Shown here in pieces: positions 1 to 8,554 of a stretch of DNA of 20,099 bases. The notes under the pieces were generated by a model that was not told the DNA's origin, searched no databases, and saw only the letters and a list, made by a program, of their open reading frames with translations. Both the position numbers and the translations under genes were made by a program. The DNA comes from Nemertoderma westbladi (lineage: Eukaryota; Xenacoelomorpha; Nemertodermatida; Nemertodermatidae): positions 1 to 20,099 of the forward strand of contig JAUCBJ010000585.1 in assembly GCA_032718475.1 (NCBI GenBank). The letters run 5' to 3'. Positions within the stretch are counted from its first letter, which is position 1. The number at the start of each line of letters is the position of its first letter.

Positions 1-243
1 TACCAACAAATCATTATAAAGGTTGAAGAATAACTGCAGTACGACTTTATGCATTATCGACCAGGGCACCTTTTTTAGATCTTAAATAACGGATTTATTT
101 AACTAGCGTCCGCAGCGAAATAGTCTAAAATACTGTAGTTCAGTAACTACAGTAATGCAGATGCAACTTTCAGTCTACTTAAAAATAAATGGAGACATTA
201 CTATGTTTTGAATTACAGATTTCATTATTTTTTATATTCACAG
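1..243 (+). other. Probable intron sequence upstream of dynein exon
   Basis: AT-rich DNA with stops in all plus frames and no recognisable coding segment. Its last bases form a pyrimidine-rich tract ending in TATTCACAG, a good 3' splice acceptor for the exon at 244. The intron is phase 2, because the first base of the next exon completes a codon begun in an exon outside the window. Nothing else is recognised here. Confidence 0.6.
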
Positions 244-346
244 GTTATCTAAACCAGATTCCGATACAGATCCTCAGTTTCGGTTGTGGTTGAGTTCCAA
301 GCCGGATCCATCGTTCCCATTACCTGTACTACAAGCTGGACTGAAG
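244..346 (+). CDS. Dynein heavy chain, internal exon (AAA6/C-terminal region, part 1)
   Basis: This 103-bp exon encodes 34 complete residues, including FRLWLSSKPDPSFPLPVLQ and then AGLK. That is the strongly conserved dynein heavy chain signature (FRLWLTS..P...FP..VLQ...K) near the end of the motor, around AAA5/AAA6. Dynein heavy chains are ATP-driven microtubule motors; axonemal ones bend cilia and flagella. The exon lies between TTCACAG and GTAAGT, both strong splice sites. It starts with the third base of a codon and ends on a codon boundary, so it joins in frame with the exon at 1171. The paralogue (which DNAH, or cytoplasmic) was not assigned; an axonemal type is likely from the wording of the next exon. 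This is a small internal piece of a protein normally about 4,000 residues or longer. Confidence 0.9.
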
Positions 347-1170
347 GTAAGTAGACTTCGCTTACCTAGCTTAGCGAAAAAAATTTCACTTTTTTCAGAT
401 ATTATCTTCAAATACCACTTTCGAATCCTTGAATGTATCCCTGTATTTTTTTAAAAGAAGAATGTTTAAACTCCGCCATTTTTTGTCGGATTGGACATTT
501 CGAGCGTTGGTGCAGAATATACCAAAACAAAACAAAACATCCTACAAAATTTGAGCTATTAATCCCCAAAAAGGCTCCAAAAATGGAAATTTTTCGATCC
601 TGTTGGCCATAAAACGGCCCAGAGCCATATTTCGCGAAATATATATGTAAGTTTTGGATGCACTATGGTAGTAATCTTGTTCATTTTTCGCAATGCTGTA
701 GAAGAGAAAACAACTCTGATTAGGGTAACGTTGGAAACAAGGAGGTTGCTAGGACAACGATATACACAACAAGTTGCTGTTCTACCAACGATCCGGCTGT
801 GCGTGCAGCCGTATCTTGTTACCGTAGACTTTTTATTTCAAACTGAAAGAAACTGGATTTGCAAATAATGCAAACCGCAGCAGTCGAACTGTCACAATAT
901 TTTGACATTTTGCCCAAAAAGGCATTTTTGTCTCTCAAAAGGCCCCAGTATATCTTTATTTAGCATCCCTCCATTGTTTTAACATGATCTGTAAATGTCA
1001 TTCTACTTTCTAATAAAGCCAGAGAGCCATAATTGCAAAATATTTACCACCCCCCCCCCCCCCCCCCCCACGCCGCTTTTTAAAAACCGTGTCATATTTC
1101 GTACACTATTTTATTTATTTGCCCTTTTTTAAACAATTATCTTATTTCTTAAACGATTTCAACGCCATAG
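347..1170 (+). other. Dynein intron (824 bp) with poly-C tract
   Basis: This intron is bounded by GTAAGT (347-352) and a pyrimidine-rich acceptor ending CGCCATAG (to 1170). It is phase 0. It contains no convincing gene; short open frames here lack family similarity. It holds a 20-base poly-C run and AT-rich stretches, including the palindrome TTTCGCGAAA near 630. Confidence 0.8.
1050..1069. repeat. Poly-C homopolymer (20 C)
   Basis: A run of 20 consecutive C bases in the dynein intron. The G-rich complement could form a G-quadruplex and the C strand an i-motif. The length is prone to sequencing and replication slippage, so the exact count is uncertain. Confidence 0.9.
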
Positions 1171-1395
1171 GTTGTCATTGAAAACCCGAGAGGATTAAAG
1201 GCAAACTTAGTACTGAGTCTTACTGAAGGGGGTGTGGCCAATCAGAACATCTTTAACTCAGAAAATCACAATCCATCACCATGGAAACCATTGCTGTTCG
1301 GTTTGTGTTTGTTCAACGCGGTTGTTCTAGAACGCAAGAAGTACGGAGCTTTAGGGTGGAACGTTGCATACGAATTCAACCAATCAGATCTCCAG
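1171..1395 (+). CDS. Dynein heavy chain, internal exon (AAA6/C-terminal region, part 2)
   Basis: This 225-bp (75-codon) exon is phase 0 at both ends. It reads VVIENPRGLKANL, a region with GGV, then LLFGLCLFNAVVLERKKYG and LGWNVAYEFNQSDLQ. These match the dynein heavy chain blocks PPKGL.ANL, LLFGLCFFHA..ERKKFGPLGWN and YEFN.SDL in the AAA6 module that follows the VLQ block of the preceding exon. The acceptor is GCCATAG and the donor is CAG|GTACGT. A transposon copy begins directly after the donor hexamer. The expected next segment (QL..FL.EY, then GE.NYGGRVTDDWDR) was not found on the plus strand in this window, so the following intron is very long or the gene is disrupted. It is most likely an axonemal isoform, but the paralogue is unassigned. 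Confidence 0.93.
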
Positions 1396-1401
1396 GTACG
1401 T
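1396..1401 (+). other. 5' splice donor of dynein exon, abutting a transposon
   Basis: The exon ends CAG and is followed by GTACGT, an acceptable donor. The sequence shared by the three downstream element copies begins at 1402, so this donor hexamer is all that separates coding sequence from the mobile element. The other two copies are preceded by unrelated bases (ending ATT and AAT), so GTACGT is host sequence rather than part of the repeat. Confidence 0.75.
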
Positions 1402-2667
1402 CCACGAAGCTAAGGAAAATCAACTACTTTCGCTAAGAAAGATTTTCCTTAGCTGAGATGGTCTATTCATAGTGGGCTATTTTACTTGTGTGAGGCAGAT
1501 TTGGTTTTTTTTGATAGGTGAAAAAACTAGCCTTTAAAAGTACCCTGAAATTTTGCATGTATATACTACTCGACGAGGCGCATCTTTTGGGCCGGGTCTC
1601 ATATCCAGGAAAAATCTGGTTTCCATGGCAACGGACTTCAAAAAAAGTCTATGTATTTCAAGTCAATATTTATAACTCTATTTGTAGGAAAACTATAATA
1701 GATATAAACTTGGGGTTTCTCAACTCAACTATAAGGTCCATAGCAGAGCCGATTGAAGTTAAATAGAAAATCCAGTTACCTTGGCAACCAGGCTAAACAG
1801 ATGTTAAAATTTATAAAATGTTAATTTGAAGCCTAAGGTTAAGGTGTTATTACTTGGGACCAACCCCTACCCCCACTATATAAATTATTCTGCGTCCGAA
1901 TTTGATTGTTCTATTTTGCAGTTACCATGACAACCGCTGAAAACAGATGTTTTTATGCAAAAATTACTCATTTGGACATAGACTTCATGATAAAATTTTA
2001 TGAAACTGGGTATGTGTTATCTGGACCACTAGTTGGGACTTTTGGTGAAACTGAAAACATTCCAGAAATATCTAGTTACCATGGTGACTGGAGTTTATTA
2101 AAGTCTATATCATTCAAGTCTAAATTCAATACTCTATTTGTAGCAAAATAATGTAATATATATAAATTTGGGGTTTTGCAACACATCTATAAGGTCCATC
2201 CATATACAAGCCGTTCCACGTTAATTACACAATCCAGTTACCATAGTAACAAGACTAAACAGATGTTAAAATTTATAAAATTATAATTATTGAAGCACAA
2301 GTTAATAGTATTATGACTTGGGACCAAGACCTACCCCCATTATATGACTGCATCCGAATTACATTGTTCTATTTTTCAGTTTCCATGACAACCACTGCAA
2401 ACAGTTGCATTTTAATAGAAAATCGGTAATTTGGACATAAACTACAATATTTTCTGAAACTTGGTATGTGTTGTCTGAACCACAATCTTTACTGAATCTT
2501 TTTTCAAAGGTAAAACCAACAGTTCCAGAGAACTCTAGTTTCCATGGGAATATAAGTTAATTATTGGCAAATGCTACTAAACGAGGCTAAGCAACGAACC
2601 AAAGTGTGGCCGTTTGTTTAATTTTCCTTAGCTTCGTGGTTGCATTTCCTTTAGGAAATGCCTTTCT
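1402..2667 (+). mobile_element. Helentron/HINE-like non-autonomous element, copy 1
   Basis: The copy starts with CCACGAAGCTAAGGAAAAT (1402-1420), whose exact inverse lies at 2621-2639. The 5' end folds into a 14-bp perfect stem (1408-1421 with 1441-1454). After the inner inverted repeat comes a 20-bp palindrome (2642-2661, GCATTTCCTT/TAGGAAATGC) and a shared tail to CTTTCT. Inverse subterminal repeats, a hairpin just inside the 3' end and a core of ~150-bp tandem repeats match the known design of Helentron-derived non-autonomous elements (DINE/HINE, and 'pearl' elements of molluscs). No transposase is encoded. The alternative is an ordinary terminal-inverted-repeat transposon, but the shared sequence beyond the 3' inverted repeat argues against it. 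The family assignment is inference; the repeat and its borders are seen directly. Confidence 0.7.
1619..2551 (+). repeat. Tandem array of ~150-bp monomers bordered by X-box-like palindromes (copy 1)
   Basis: GTTTCCATGGCAAC-type 14-mers lie at 1619, 1775, 1921, 2075, 2237, 2379 and 2538, giving spacings of 156, 146, 154, 162, 142 and 159 bp. Segments between them fall into three classes in the fixed order C-A-B. C contains CTCTATTTGTAG and ATATAAACTTGGGG. A contains AAACAGATGTTAAAATTTAT and CCTACCCCCA. B contains ATTTGGACATA and CATTCCAGAAATA. The order is repeated twice, so the higher-order period is about 456-462 bp. Confidence 0.85.
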
Positions 2668-2803
2668 AGTTTAAGTAGCAGTGACGTAATCAAACCATTA
2701 CAATCAGGTGAATATTTGGGGTGGTTTAGCAGTTCGGCTAATAAACTGATTATTAGAGACCATTGTGGGGTCAGTGACCTCTAAGTCACCCATAAGGATT
2801 ATT
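2668..2803. other. Spacer between element copies 1 and 2
   Basis: This 136-bp stretch separates the 3' end of copy 1 from the 5' end of copy 2. It resembles neither the element core nor dynein coding sequence, contains a short inverted pair (GTGACCT / AGGTCAC-like, near 2774-2789), and shows no exon. Confidence 0.5.
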
Positions 2804-4065
2804 CCACGAAGCTAAGGAAAATCAACTACTTTCGCTAAGAAAGATTTTCCTTAGCTGAGATGGTCTATTCATAGTGGGCTATTTTACTTGTATGGAGCAG
2901 ATTTGGGGTTTTTTGATAGGTGAAAAAACTAGCCTTTAAAAGTACCCTGAAATTTTGCATGTATATACTTCTCGATGAGGCGCATCTTTTGGGCCGGGTC
3001 TCATATCCAGGAAAAATCTGGTTTCCATGGCAACGGACTTCAAAAAAAGTCTGTGTATTTCAAGTCAATATTTATAACTCTATTTGTAGGAAAACTATAA
3101 TAGATATAAACTTGGGGTTTCGCAACTCAACTATAAGGTCCATAGCAGATCCGATTGAGGCTAAATAGAAAATCCAGTTACCTTAGCAACCGGGATAAAC
3201 AGATGTTAAAATTTATAAAATGTTAATTTGAGGCCTAAGGGCAAGGTGTTATGACTTGGGACCAATCCCTACCCCCACTATATAACTTATTCTGCATCCG
3301 AATTACATTGTTCTATTTTTCAGTTACCATGACAACCGCTGAAAACAGATGTTTTTATTCAAAACTTATTCATTTGGACATAGACTTCATGATAAAATTT
3401 TACAAAACTGTGTATGTGTTATCTGGACCACTAGTTGGAACTTTTAGTGAAACTTAAATTATTCCAGAAATTTAGTTACCATGGTAACTGTAGTTTATTA
3501 AACTCTATATCATTCAAATCTATATTGATAACTCTATTTGTAGCAAAACTGTAATATATATAAACTTGAGGTTTTGCAACTCATCTATAAGATCCATATC
3601 CAAGCCGTTTGAGGTTAATTAGAAAATACAGTTACCATAGCAACAAGTCTAAACAGATGTTAAAATTTATAACATGATAATTTGAAGCACAAGTTAATAG
3701 TATTATGACTTGGGACTAACCCCTACCCCCACTATATGACTTATTCTGCATCCGAATTACATTGTTCTATTTTTTAGTTTCCATGACAACCACTGCAAAC
3801 AGATGCATTTTGATAGAAAATCGGTAATTTGGACATAAACTACAATATTTTCTGGAACTCAGTATGTGTTATCTGAACCACAATCTGTACTGAATTTTTT
3901 TTCAAAGGTTAAAGCAACAGTTCCAGAGAACTCTAGTTTCCATGGGAATATAAGTTAATTATTGACAATTGCTACTAAACGAGGCTAAGCAACGAACCAA
4001 AGTGTGGCCGTTTGTTTAATTTTCCTTAGCTTCGTGGTTGCATTTCCTTTAGGAAATGCCTTTCT
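2804..4065 (+). mobile_element. Helentron/HINE-like non-autonomous element, copy 2
   Basis: Same design as copy 1: the 5' inverted repeat begins at 2804, the inverse 3' repeat lies at 4019-4037, the 20-bp palindromic hairpin at 4040-4059, and the shared tail ends at CTTTCT. It is nearly the same length as copy 1 (1262 against 1266 bp) and highly similar in the first 450 bp. It contains two C-A-B trimers. It is followed 37 bp later by copy 3 in the same orientation. Confidence 0.7.
3021..3949 (+). repeat. Tandem array of ~150-bp monomers bordered by X-box-like palindromes (copy 2)
   Basis: The bordering 14-mers are at 3021, 3177, 3323, 3475, 3631, 3777 and 3936, giving spacings of 156, 146, 152, 156, 146 and 159 bp. 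The one at 3475 is the perfect palindrome GTTACCATGGTAAC. The order is C-A-B-C-A-B, as in copy 1, which shows the higher-order pattern predates the separation of the copies. Confidence 0.85.
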
Positions 4066-4319
4066 CGTAAGAAATTAATAAGTTGTTTTTTGGTCGTATA
4101 ATCCACGAAGCTAAGGAAAATCAACTACTTTCGCTAAGAAAGATTTTCCTTAGCTGAGATGGTCTATTCATAGTGGGCTATTTTACTTGTGTGGGGCAGA
4201 TTTGGGGTTTTTTGGTCGGGGAAAAAACTAGCCTTTAAAAGTACCCTGAAATTTTGCATGTATATACAACTCATCAAGGCGCGTCGTGTGGGATGGGTCT
4301 CATATTCAGGAAAAATCTG

Positions 4320-5833
4320 GTTTCCATGGCAACGGACTTAGAAAAAAGTCTATGTATTTCAAGTCAATATTTATAACTCTATTTGTAGGAAAACTATAAT
4401 ACATATAAACTTGGGATTTCTCAACTCAACTATAAGGTCCATAGCAGAGCCGATTGAGGTTAAATAGAAATTCCAGTTACCTTGGCAACCGGGCTAAACA
4501 GATGTTAAAATTTATAAAATGTTAATTTGAAGCCTAAGGTTTATGTGTTATGTCTTGGGACCAACCCCTACCCCCACTATATGACTTATTCTGCGTCCGA
4601 ATTTCATTGTTTAATTTTGCAGTTACCATGACAACCGCTGAAAACAGATGTTTTTATACGAAAATAACTCATTTGGACATAGACTTCACGATAAAATTTT
4701 ACGAAACTGGATATGTGTTATCTGGACCACTAGTTCGAACTTTTAGTGAAACTCAAAACATTCCAGAAATATCTAGTTACCGTGGTAACTGGAGTTTATT
4801 ACAGATTATATCATTCAGGTCTATATTCATAACTCTATTTGTAGAAAAACCGCAATAGATATAAACTTGGGGTTTCTCAACTCAACTACAAGGGCCATAG
4901 TCGAGCAGATTGAGGTAAATTAAAAAATCCTGTTACCATGACAACCAGGCTAAACAGACGTTAAAATTTATAAAATGATAATTTTAAGCAAAAGTTAAAG
5001 CTATTATGACATGGGACCAAGCCCTACCCCCTCTATATAACTTATTCTGCATCCGAATTACGTTGTTCTATTTCTCACTTTCCATGGCAACCGCTGAAAA
5101 CATGAAAATTTGAAGCCTAAGGTTAAGGTGTTATGTCTTGGGACCAACCCCTACCCCCACTATATGACTTATTCTGCGTCCGAATTTCATTGTTTAATTT
5201 TGCAGTTACCATGACAACCGCTGAAAACAGATGTTTTTATACTAAAATAATTCATTTGGACATAGACTTCGCGATAAAATTTTACGAAACTGGGAATGTG
5301 TTATCTGGACCATTAGTTGGAACTTTTAGTGAAACTGAAAACATTCCAGAAATATCTTGTTACCATGGTAACTGGAGTTTATTAAAGTCTATATCATTCA
5401 AGTCTAAATTCAATAAAAACTCTATTTGTAGCAAAATAATGTAATAAATATAAATTTGGGGTTTTGCAACTCATCTGTAAGGTCCATATACAATCCATTC
5501 GAGGTTAATTACACAATCCAATTACCATAGCAACAAGACTAAACAGATGTTAAAATTTCTAAAATGATAATTTGAAACACAAGTTAATAGTATTATGACT
5601 TGGGACCAAGACCTACCCCCACTATATGACTTATTCTGCATCCGAATTACATTGTTCTATTTTTCAGTTTCCATGACAACCACTGCAAACAGATGCATTT
5701 TGATAGAAAATCGGTAATTTGGACATAAACTCAATATTTTCAAAACTTGGTATGTGTTGAACCACAATCTGGACTGAATCTTTTTTCAAAGGTAAAACCA
5801 ACAGTTCCAGAGAATTCTAGTTTCCATGGGAAT
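4320..5833 (+). repeat. Expanded monomer array with a recombinant short unit (copy 3)
   Basis: The bordering 14-mers are at 4320, 4476, 4622, 4776, 4932, 5078, 5205, 5359, 5521, 5667 and 5820. All spacings are 146-162 bp except 5078-5205, which is 127 bp. That short unit starts like a B monomer (CCGCTGAAAACA) and switches to A-type sequence (TTTGAAGCCTAAGG) near 5100-5112, as expected for unequal exchange between out-of-register monomers. Confidence 0.8.
4527..5440 (+). repeat. Recent tandem duplication inside copy 3 (offset 583 bp)
   Basis: The stretch from about 4527 to 4840 is nearly identical to that from about 5110 to 5425 (offset 583 bp). It is far closer than other monomer pairs in the window, indicating a recent duplication. 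Short open frames occur at the same place in both, but they follow from the repeat itself. Confidence 0.75.
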
Positions 5834-5949
5834 ATAAGTTATTTATTGGCAAATGCTACTAAACTAGGCTAAGCAACAAACCAAATTGTGGCCCTTTGTT
5901 TAATTTTCCTTAGCTTCGTGGTTGCATTTCCTTTAGGAAATGCTTTTCT

Positions 5950-7098
5950 CGTAAATTGGATTATACAACAGACCCTGAGGGACACTAATTATTGCTGTAA
6001 CCGCACACAACATCAACATGTCATTACATATAATAAGACATTCCAAGTGATTTGTAACGGAAAATAAAATAATACACCAAAGAGTAGTACCGGTACACAT
6101 ATAGGCCTTCAACTGTATCATTGGAGAGATAATTGAAACGTTTTGCAGAGAAACAGCGCAGCAGAAAAATATTTGTGTATTTTCAATCAAAATATGTTTT
6201 GAAAAATGCAGACACGACATATACAACTAGTAAAATGTTGGTTAACAAACTGTTTTAATTAGATCATTAATTAACTTTATTTAGAATAATTAAATAATGA
6301 CATGAATTAATTATTGGGTGACTGCGTGGACCACTTTTTTAGTTGTTTTTTGCTTCTTTACACTCTGAAACTGTACACAATCATTGTTTAAAAGGGATCC
6401 CATCCCGATCCCGAAAAACCTGGATCGCTGCAAAAAAATATAACCGCGATCCCGTATTTTGCCCCGTACAGTGAAGTGATAGTGGCACCATAACATAAAT
6501 TAATTATATCGAATTATAATATGTTAGTAAACAATCCAATAATCAACTGTAAAATAAGTTTAATATTCCTTACTAATTAAATACATATGGGTCATATTAC
6601 GTTGAAACTGCAATATGTGGAAGTTAAGAAAGGTAGACGGAGCGCAAGGTGCAGAAACCATTGGATCTAATTGATTTTGTGAATAAATAAAGGCAACACG
6701 TGACTGTCAATCTATATAACTTAGTTTACAACTACAATGAAATATTTTAATTTCAATATCATTTAAAAGTACCATAATTATTATGTTCCACAATATCCGC
6801 CCTTTCAATGGAATTATGGCAAATATAACAAATTGAAGGATTTTTGACACGTGAATCACGTGATGTTGTAAGATTGGTATTACGGGCATTACCTTTTTGG
6901 AGACACCTGACAGTTTTTGTAGGATTTAAAAGAGTTTTGTTCGTATATGCATTGAAATTATGCATATTAGTAATTTATTTATTTTTTTTTTTTAGTAATT
7001 TTAAGTATTGATATTTCTCATGGCAAAAATTGAAATTTGAATTTCCCGCCAATTTTATTCAGATTTTTCTGAAAAAGTTGCCTTTTTTCGAAATATAT
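5950..7098. other. AT-rich region without a recognisable gene
   Basis: No exon, RNA gene or intact element was recognised. There are scattered short open frames on both strands without family similarity. Around 6390-6455 is a small GC-richer patch with GGGATC/GATCCC repeated in both orientations. An AATAAA occurs near 6682 on the plus strand, with no gene to attach it to. Confidence 0.5.
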
Positions 7099-7220
7099 CT
7101 ATCTACTCCGTTATTTTTTACATTTCATTCGTTTGAAATTTGCAGTGGATGGTCTTGGCATATTGACCAATAAAACTGAAAATTTCAAACGAATTGATTG
7201 AAAAATGACTGCCTAGATAG
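7099..7220. repeat. Long imperfect hairpin (~122 bp)
   Basis: ATTCGTTTGAAATTT (7127-7141) is the exact inverse of AAATTTCAAACGAAT (7180-7194). The pairing continues outward with mismatches to CTATCTA (7099-7105) and TAGATAG (7214-7220). The loop is about 38 bases. It could be a tiny MITE or, less likely, a microRNA-type precursor. Confidence 0.55.
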
Positions 7221-7346
7221 GCAATAAATTCAAATAGTCATTTATGAATGTTTTTAAGGAAGTAGACAGCTGGCATTCTCACTTACCGGGGTTTCGTAGT
7301 CGCTGATATCAATTCTGATGTCAGTTTTCAGGTTTGGCCAAATATA

Positions 7347-7551
7347 GCCTGTCTGTCGGAATGTCTGTCTGTCTGTTGGTTTGTCTGACTTTCAATACAT
7401 CACAAACAATACGCATTTTATGTGTAAGATAGGTTGGGTCTTAGCGCAGGTAAGCAAACATAGAAAAAAGGTAGGGGTGGTGGTCGAGGGGGTCTGCAGC
7501 AAAAGCAAAAAAAAAACATTAGCCGACATACAGACCGACCGACAGACAGGC
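7347..7551. repeat. CTGT/CAGA-type simple repeats in inverted orientation
   Basis: A CTGTCTGTCTG-rich stretch at 7347-7390 faces a CAGACCGACCGACAGACAGG stretch at 7531-7551. A 13-bp perfect inverted pair (GCCTGTCTGTCGG at 7347-7359 and its inverse at 7539-7551) links them. The intervening DNA includes purine-rich GTAGGGGTGGTGG and a 10-A run. No gene is seen. Confidence 0.6.
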
Positions 7552-7883
7552 AACGAATGAAATATAATATAGTGTATGTAATTATATATGCAAAGTTCGC
7601 TTACTTCGTCGCTCGCTCCACACAGGCGCAGCTACACTAATAGTCCAGGAGATGTTTAATAGGGTTGGTGCGCGCAAAGAATTCAGGTTCATTAGTTACT
7701 AATATCATCGCATATGAAAGCTTAGAATCATACACGTATCTTTTATTATACTGAATATTGCGTGATTAATGCTGCATTAGTTCTAATTGTTTCTGAACAT
7801 CAAACGCGCACCAAACTTACTACTCTTATAACGTGAATGTGCAGGGAATACCAGAGGATTACCTGCATTAGCGAAGCTTCATC
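7552..7883. other. No recognisable gene
   Basis: AT-rich single-copy-looking DNA. No coding segment, RNA gene or repeat was recognised. Confidence 0.45.
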
Positions 7884-8201
7884 TTAAGCCCCGTTCACAT
7901 CCAACGGTGCGTGAGCGGTAAAGTAGTCTGGCGGTATTGAAGCGGTAAGCCAGCGGTACACTACCCGGAGCCCGTTCACACCCAACGGTACCGTTGCGGT
8001 AACTGATTGTCTATTTGTCGACTGTGAATTCAACAGGAAATTACATTAATTGTTTTAACATTGTTTAAATGGGCTGCGGTAAACCGCGCGGTTTATCGCA
8101 CAACTACTGTACCTGTTGGGTCGTTCACAGTCAGCGGTTTACCGCTGGCCCTGTGGTACACCGCGTGGTGTACCGTTCCGTTGGATGTGAACGGGCCTTA
8201 A
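7884..8201. mobile_element. MITE with TTAA flanks (310 bp), piggyBac- or Kolobok/Harbinger-type
   Basis: TTAA (7884-7887) is followed by GCCCCGTTCACATCCAACGG. At the other end CCGTTGGATGTGAACGGGCC precedes TTAA (8198-8201). This gives terminal inverted repeats of about 20 bp with one mismatch and a TTAA target duplication. TTAA targets are characteristic of piggyBac and Kolobok; a 3-bp TAA/TTA target (PIF/Harbinger) also fits. The interior is GC-richer than its surroundings and packed with GCGGTA/TACCGC motifs and CGTTCACA copies. It contains no coding sequence. Confidence 0.8.
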
Positions 8202-8450
8202 TGACACCAATTAATACTGGGGGATTAATTAGTAGAGTTTAACAATGTTATAAACAACGTCAATGTGATTAATAACAGAGATGTTAAAGATAAAGAAATG
8301 TTAACGTTAAAACCTCATCTATACAACTAGAGATATTTATCTCCAAAAACATAGACATTGCACTAAATATACATAGACCCGCGACCCAAACCTACACTGA
8401 GAGTACAATATCATACATATACATAGATATAGTATATAGATACAATAGAT
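8202..8450. other. No recognisable gene
   Basis: AT-rich DNA that grades into the TATA-rich flank of the 36-bp tandem repeat; nothing further was recognised. Confidence 0.4.
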
Positions 8451-8554
8451 ATAGTGCCACCGTATATATATCGTTAACAATAACTTATAGTGCCACCGTA
8501 TATATATCGTTAACAATAACTTATAGTGCCACCGTATATATATCGTTAACAATA
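8451..8554. repeat. 36-bp tandem repeat, ~2.9 copies
   Basis: The unit ATAGTGCCACCGTATATATA plus 16 more bases (TCGTTAACAATAACTT) occurs at 8451-8486 and 8487-8522, and nearly complete at 8523-8554. The copies are identical where complete, which points to recent expansion. The repeating peptide readable on the minus strand is only a consequence of the repeat length being divisible by three. Confidence 0.92.

Larger units (their letters stand above)
4103..5949 (+). mobile_element. Helentron/HINE-like non-autonomous element, copy 3 (expanded)
   Basis: The 5' inverted repeat begins at 4103, the inverse repeat lies at 5903-5921, the palindromic hairpin at 5924-5943, and the shared tail runs to 5949. 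It is 1847 bp, about 585 bp longer than the other copies. The extra length is one additional, partly deleted round of the internal array produced by duplication. Only a 37-bp spacer, AT-rich and containing TCGTATAAT, separates it from copy 2. Confidence 0.7.

Noticed and set aside
1273-1286. X-box-like CACCATGGAAAC within the dynein exon
   Set aside because: It is explained by the coding sequence (SPWKP) in a conserved exon; treated as coincidence.
1518-1766. 82-codon open frame shared by element copies 1 and 2 (second at 2920)
   Set aside because: Copy 3 does not keep the frame, there is no recognisable domain, and the frame runs from the element's leader into repeat monomers.
1906-2151. 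Open frames of 68-103 codons repeated in the element copies (also at 3251, 4550 and 5133)
   Set aside because: They lie within the tandem monomers and span the X-box-like palindrome. Differences between copies include stops and non-synonymous changes, with no sign of coding constraint; they are by-products of the repeat.
6759-6965. Minus-strand open frame with a CxxC...H pattern (CYICHNSIERADIVEH)
   Set aside because: Too short and isolated to support a zinc-finger gene; no splice sites or neighbouring coding sequence. A decayed transposon fragment is possible but cannot be shown.
8451-8554. CRISPR-like repeat/spacer array
   Set aside because: The 36-bp units are directly contiguous with no spacers, and the DNA is from an animal.
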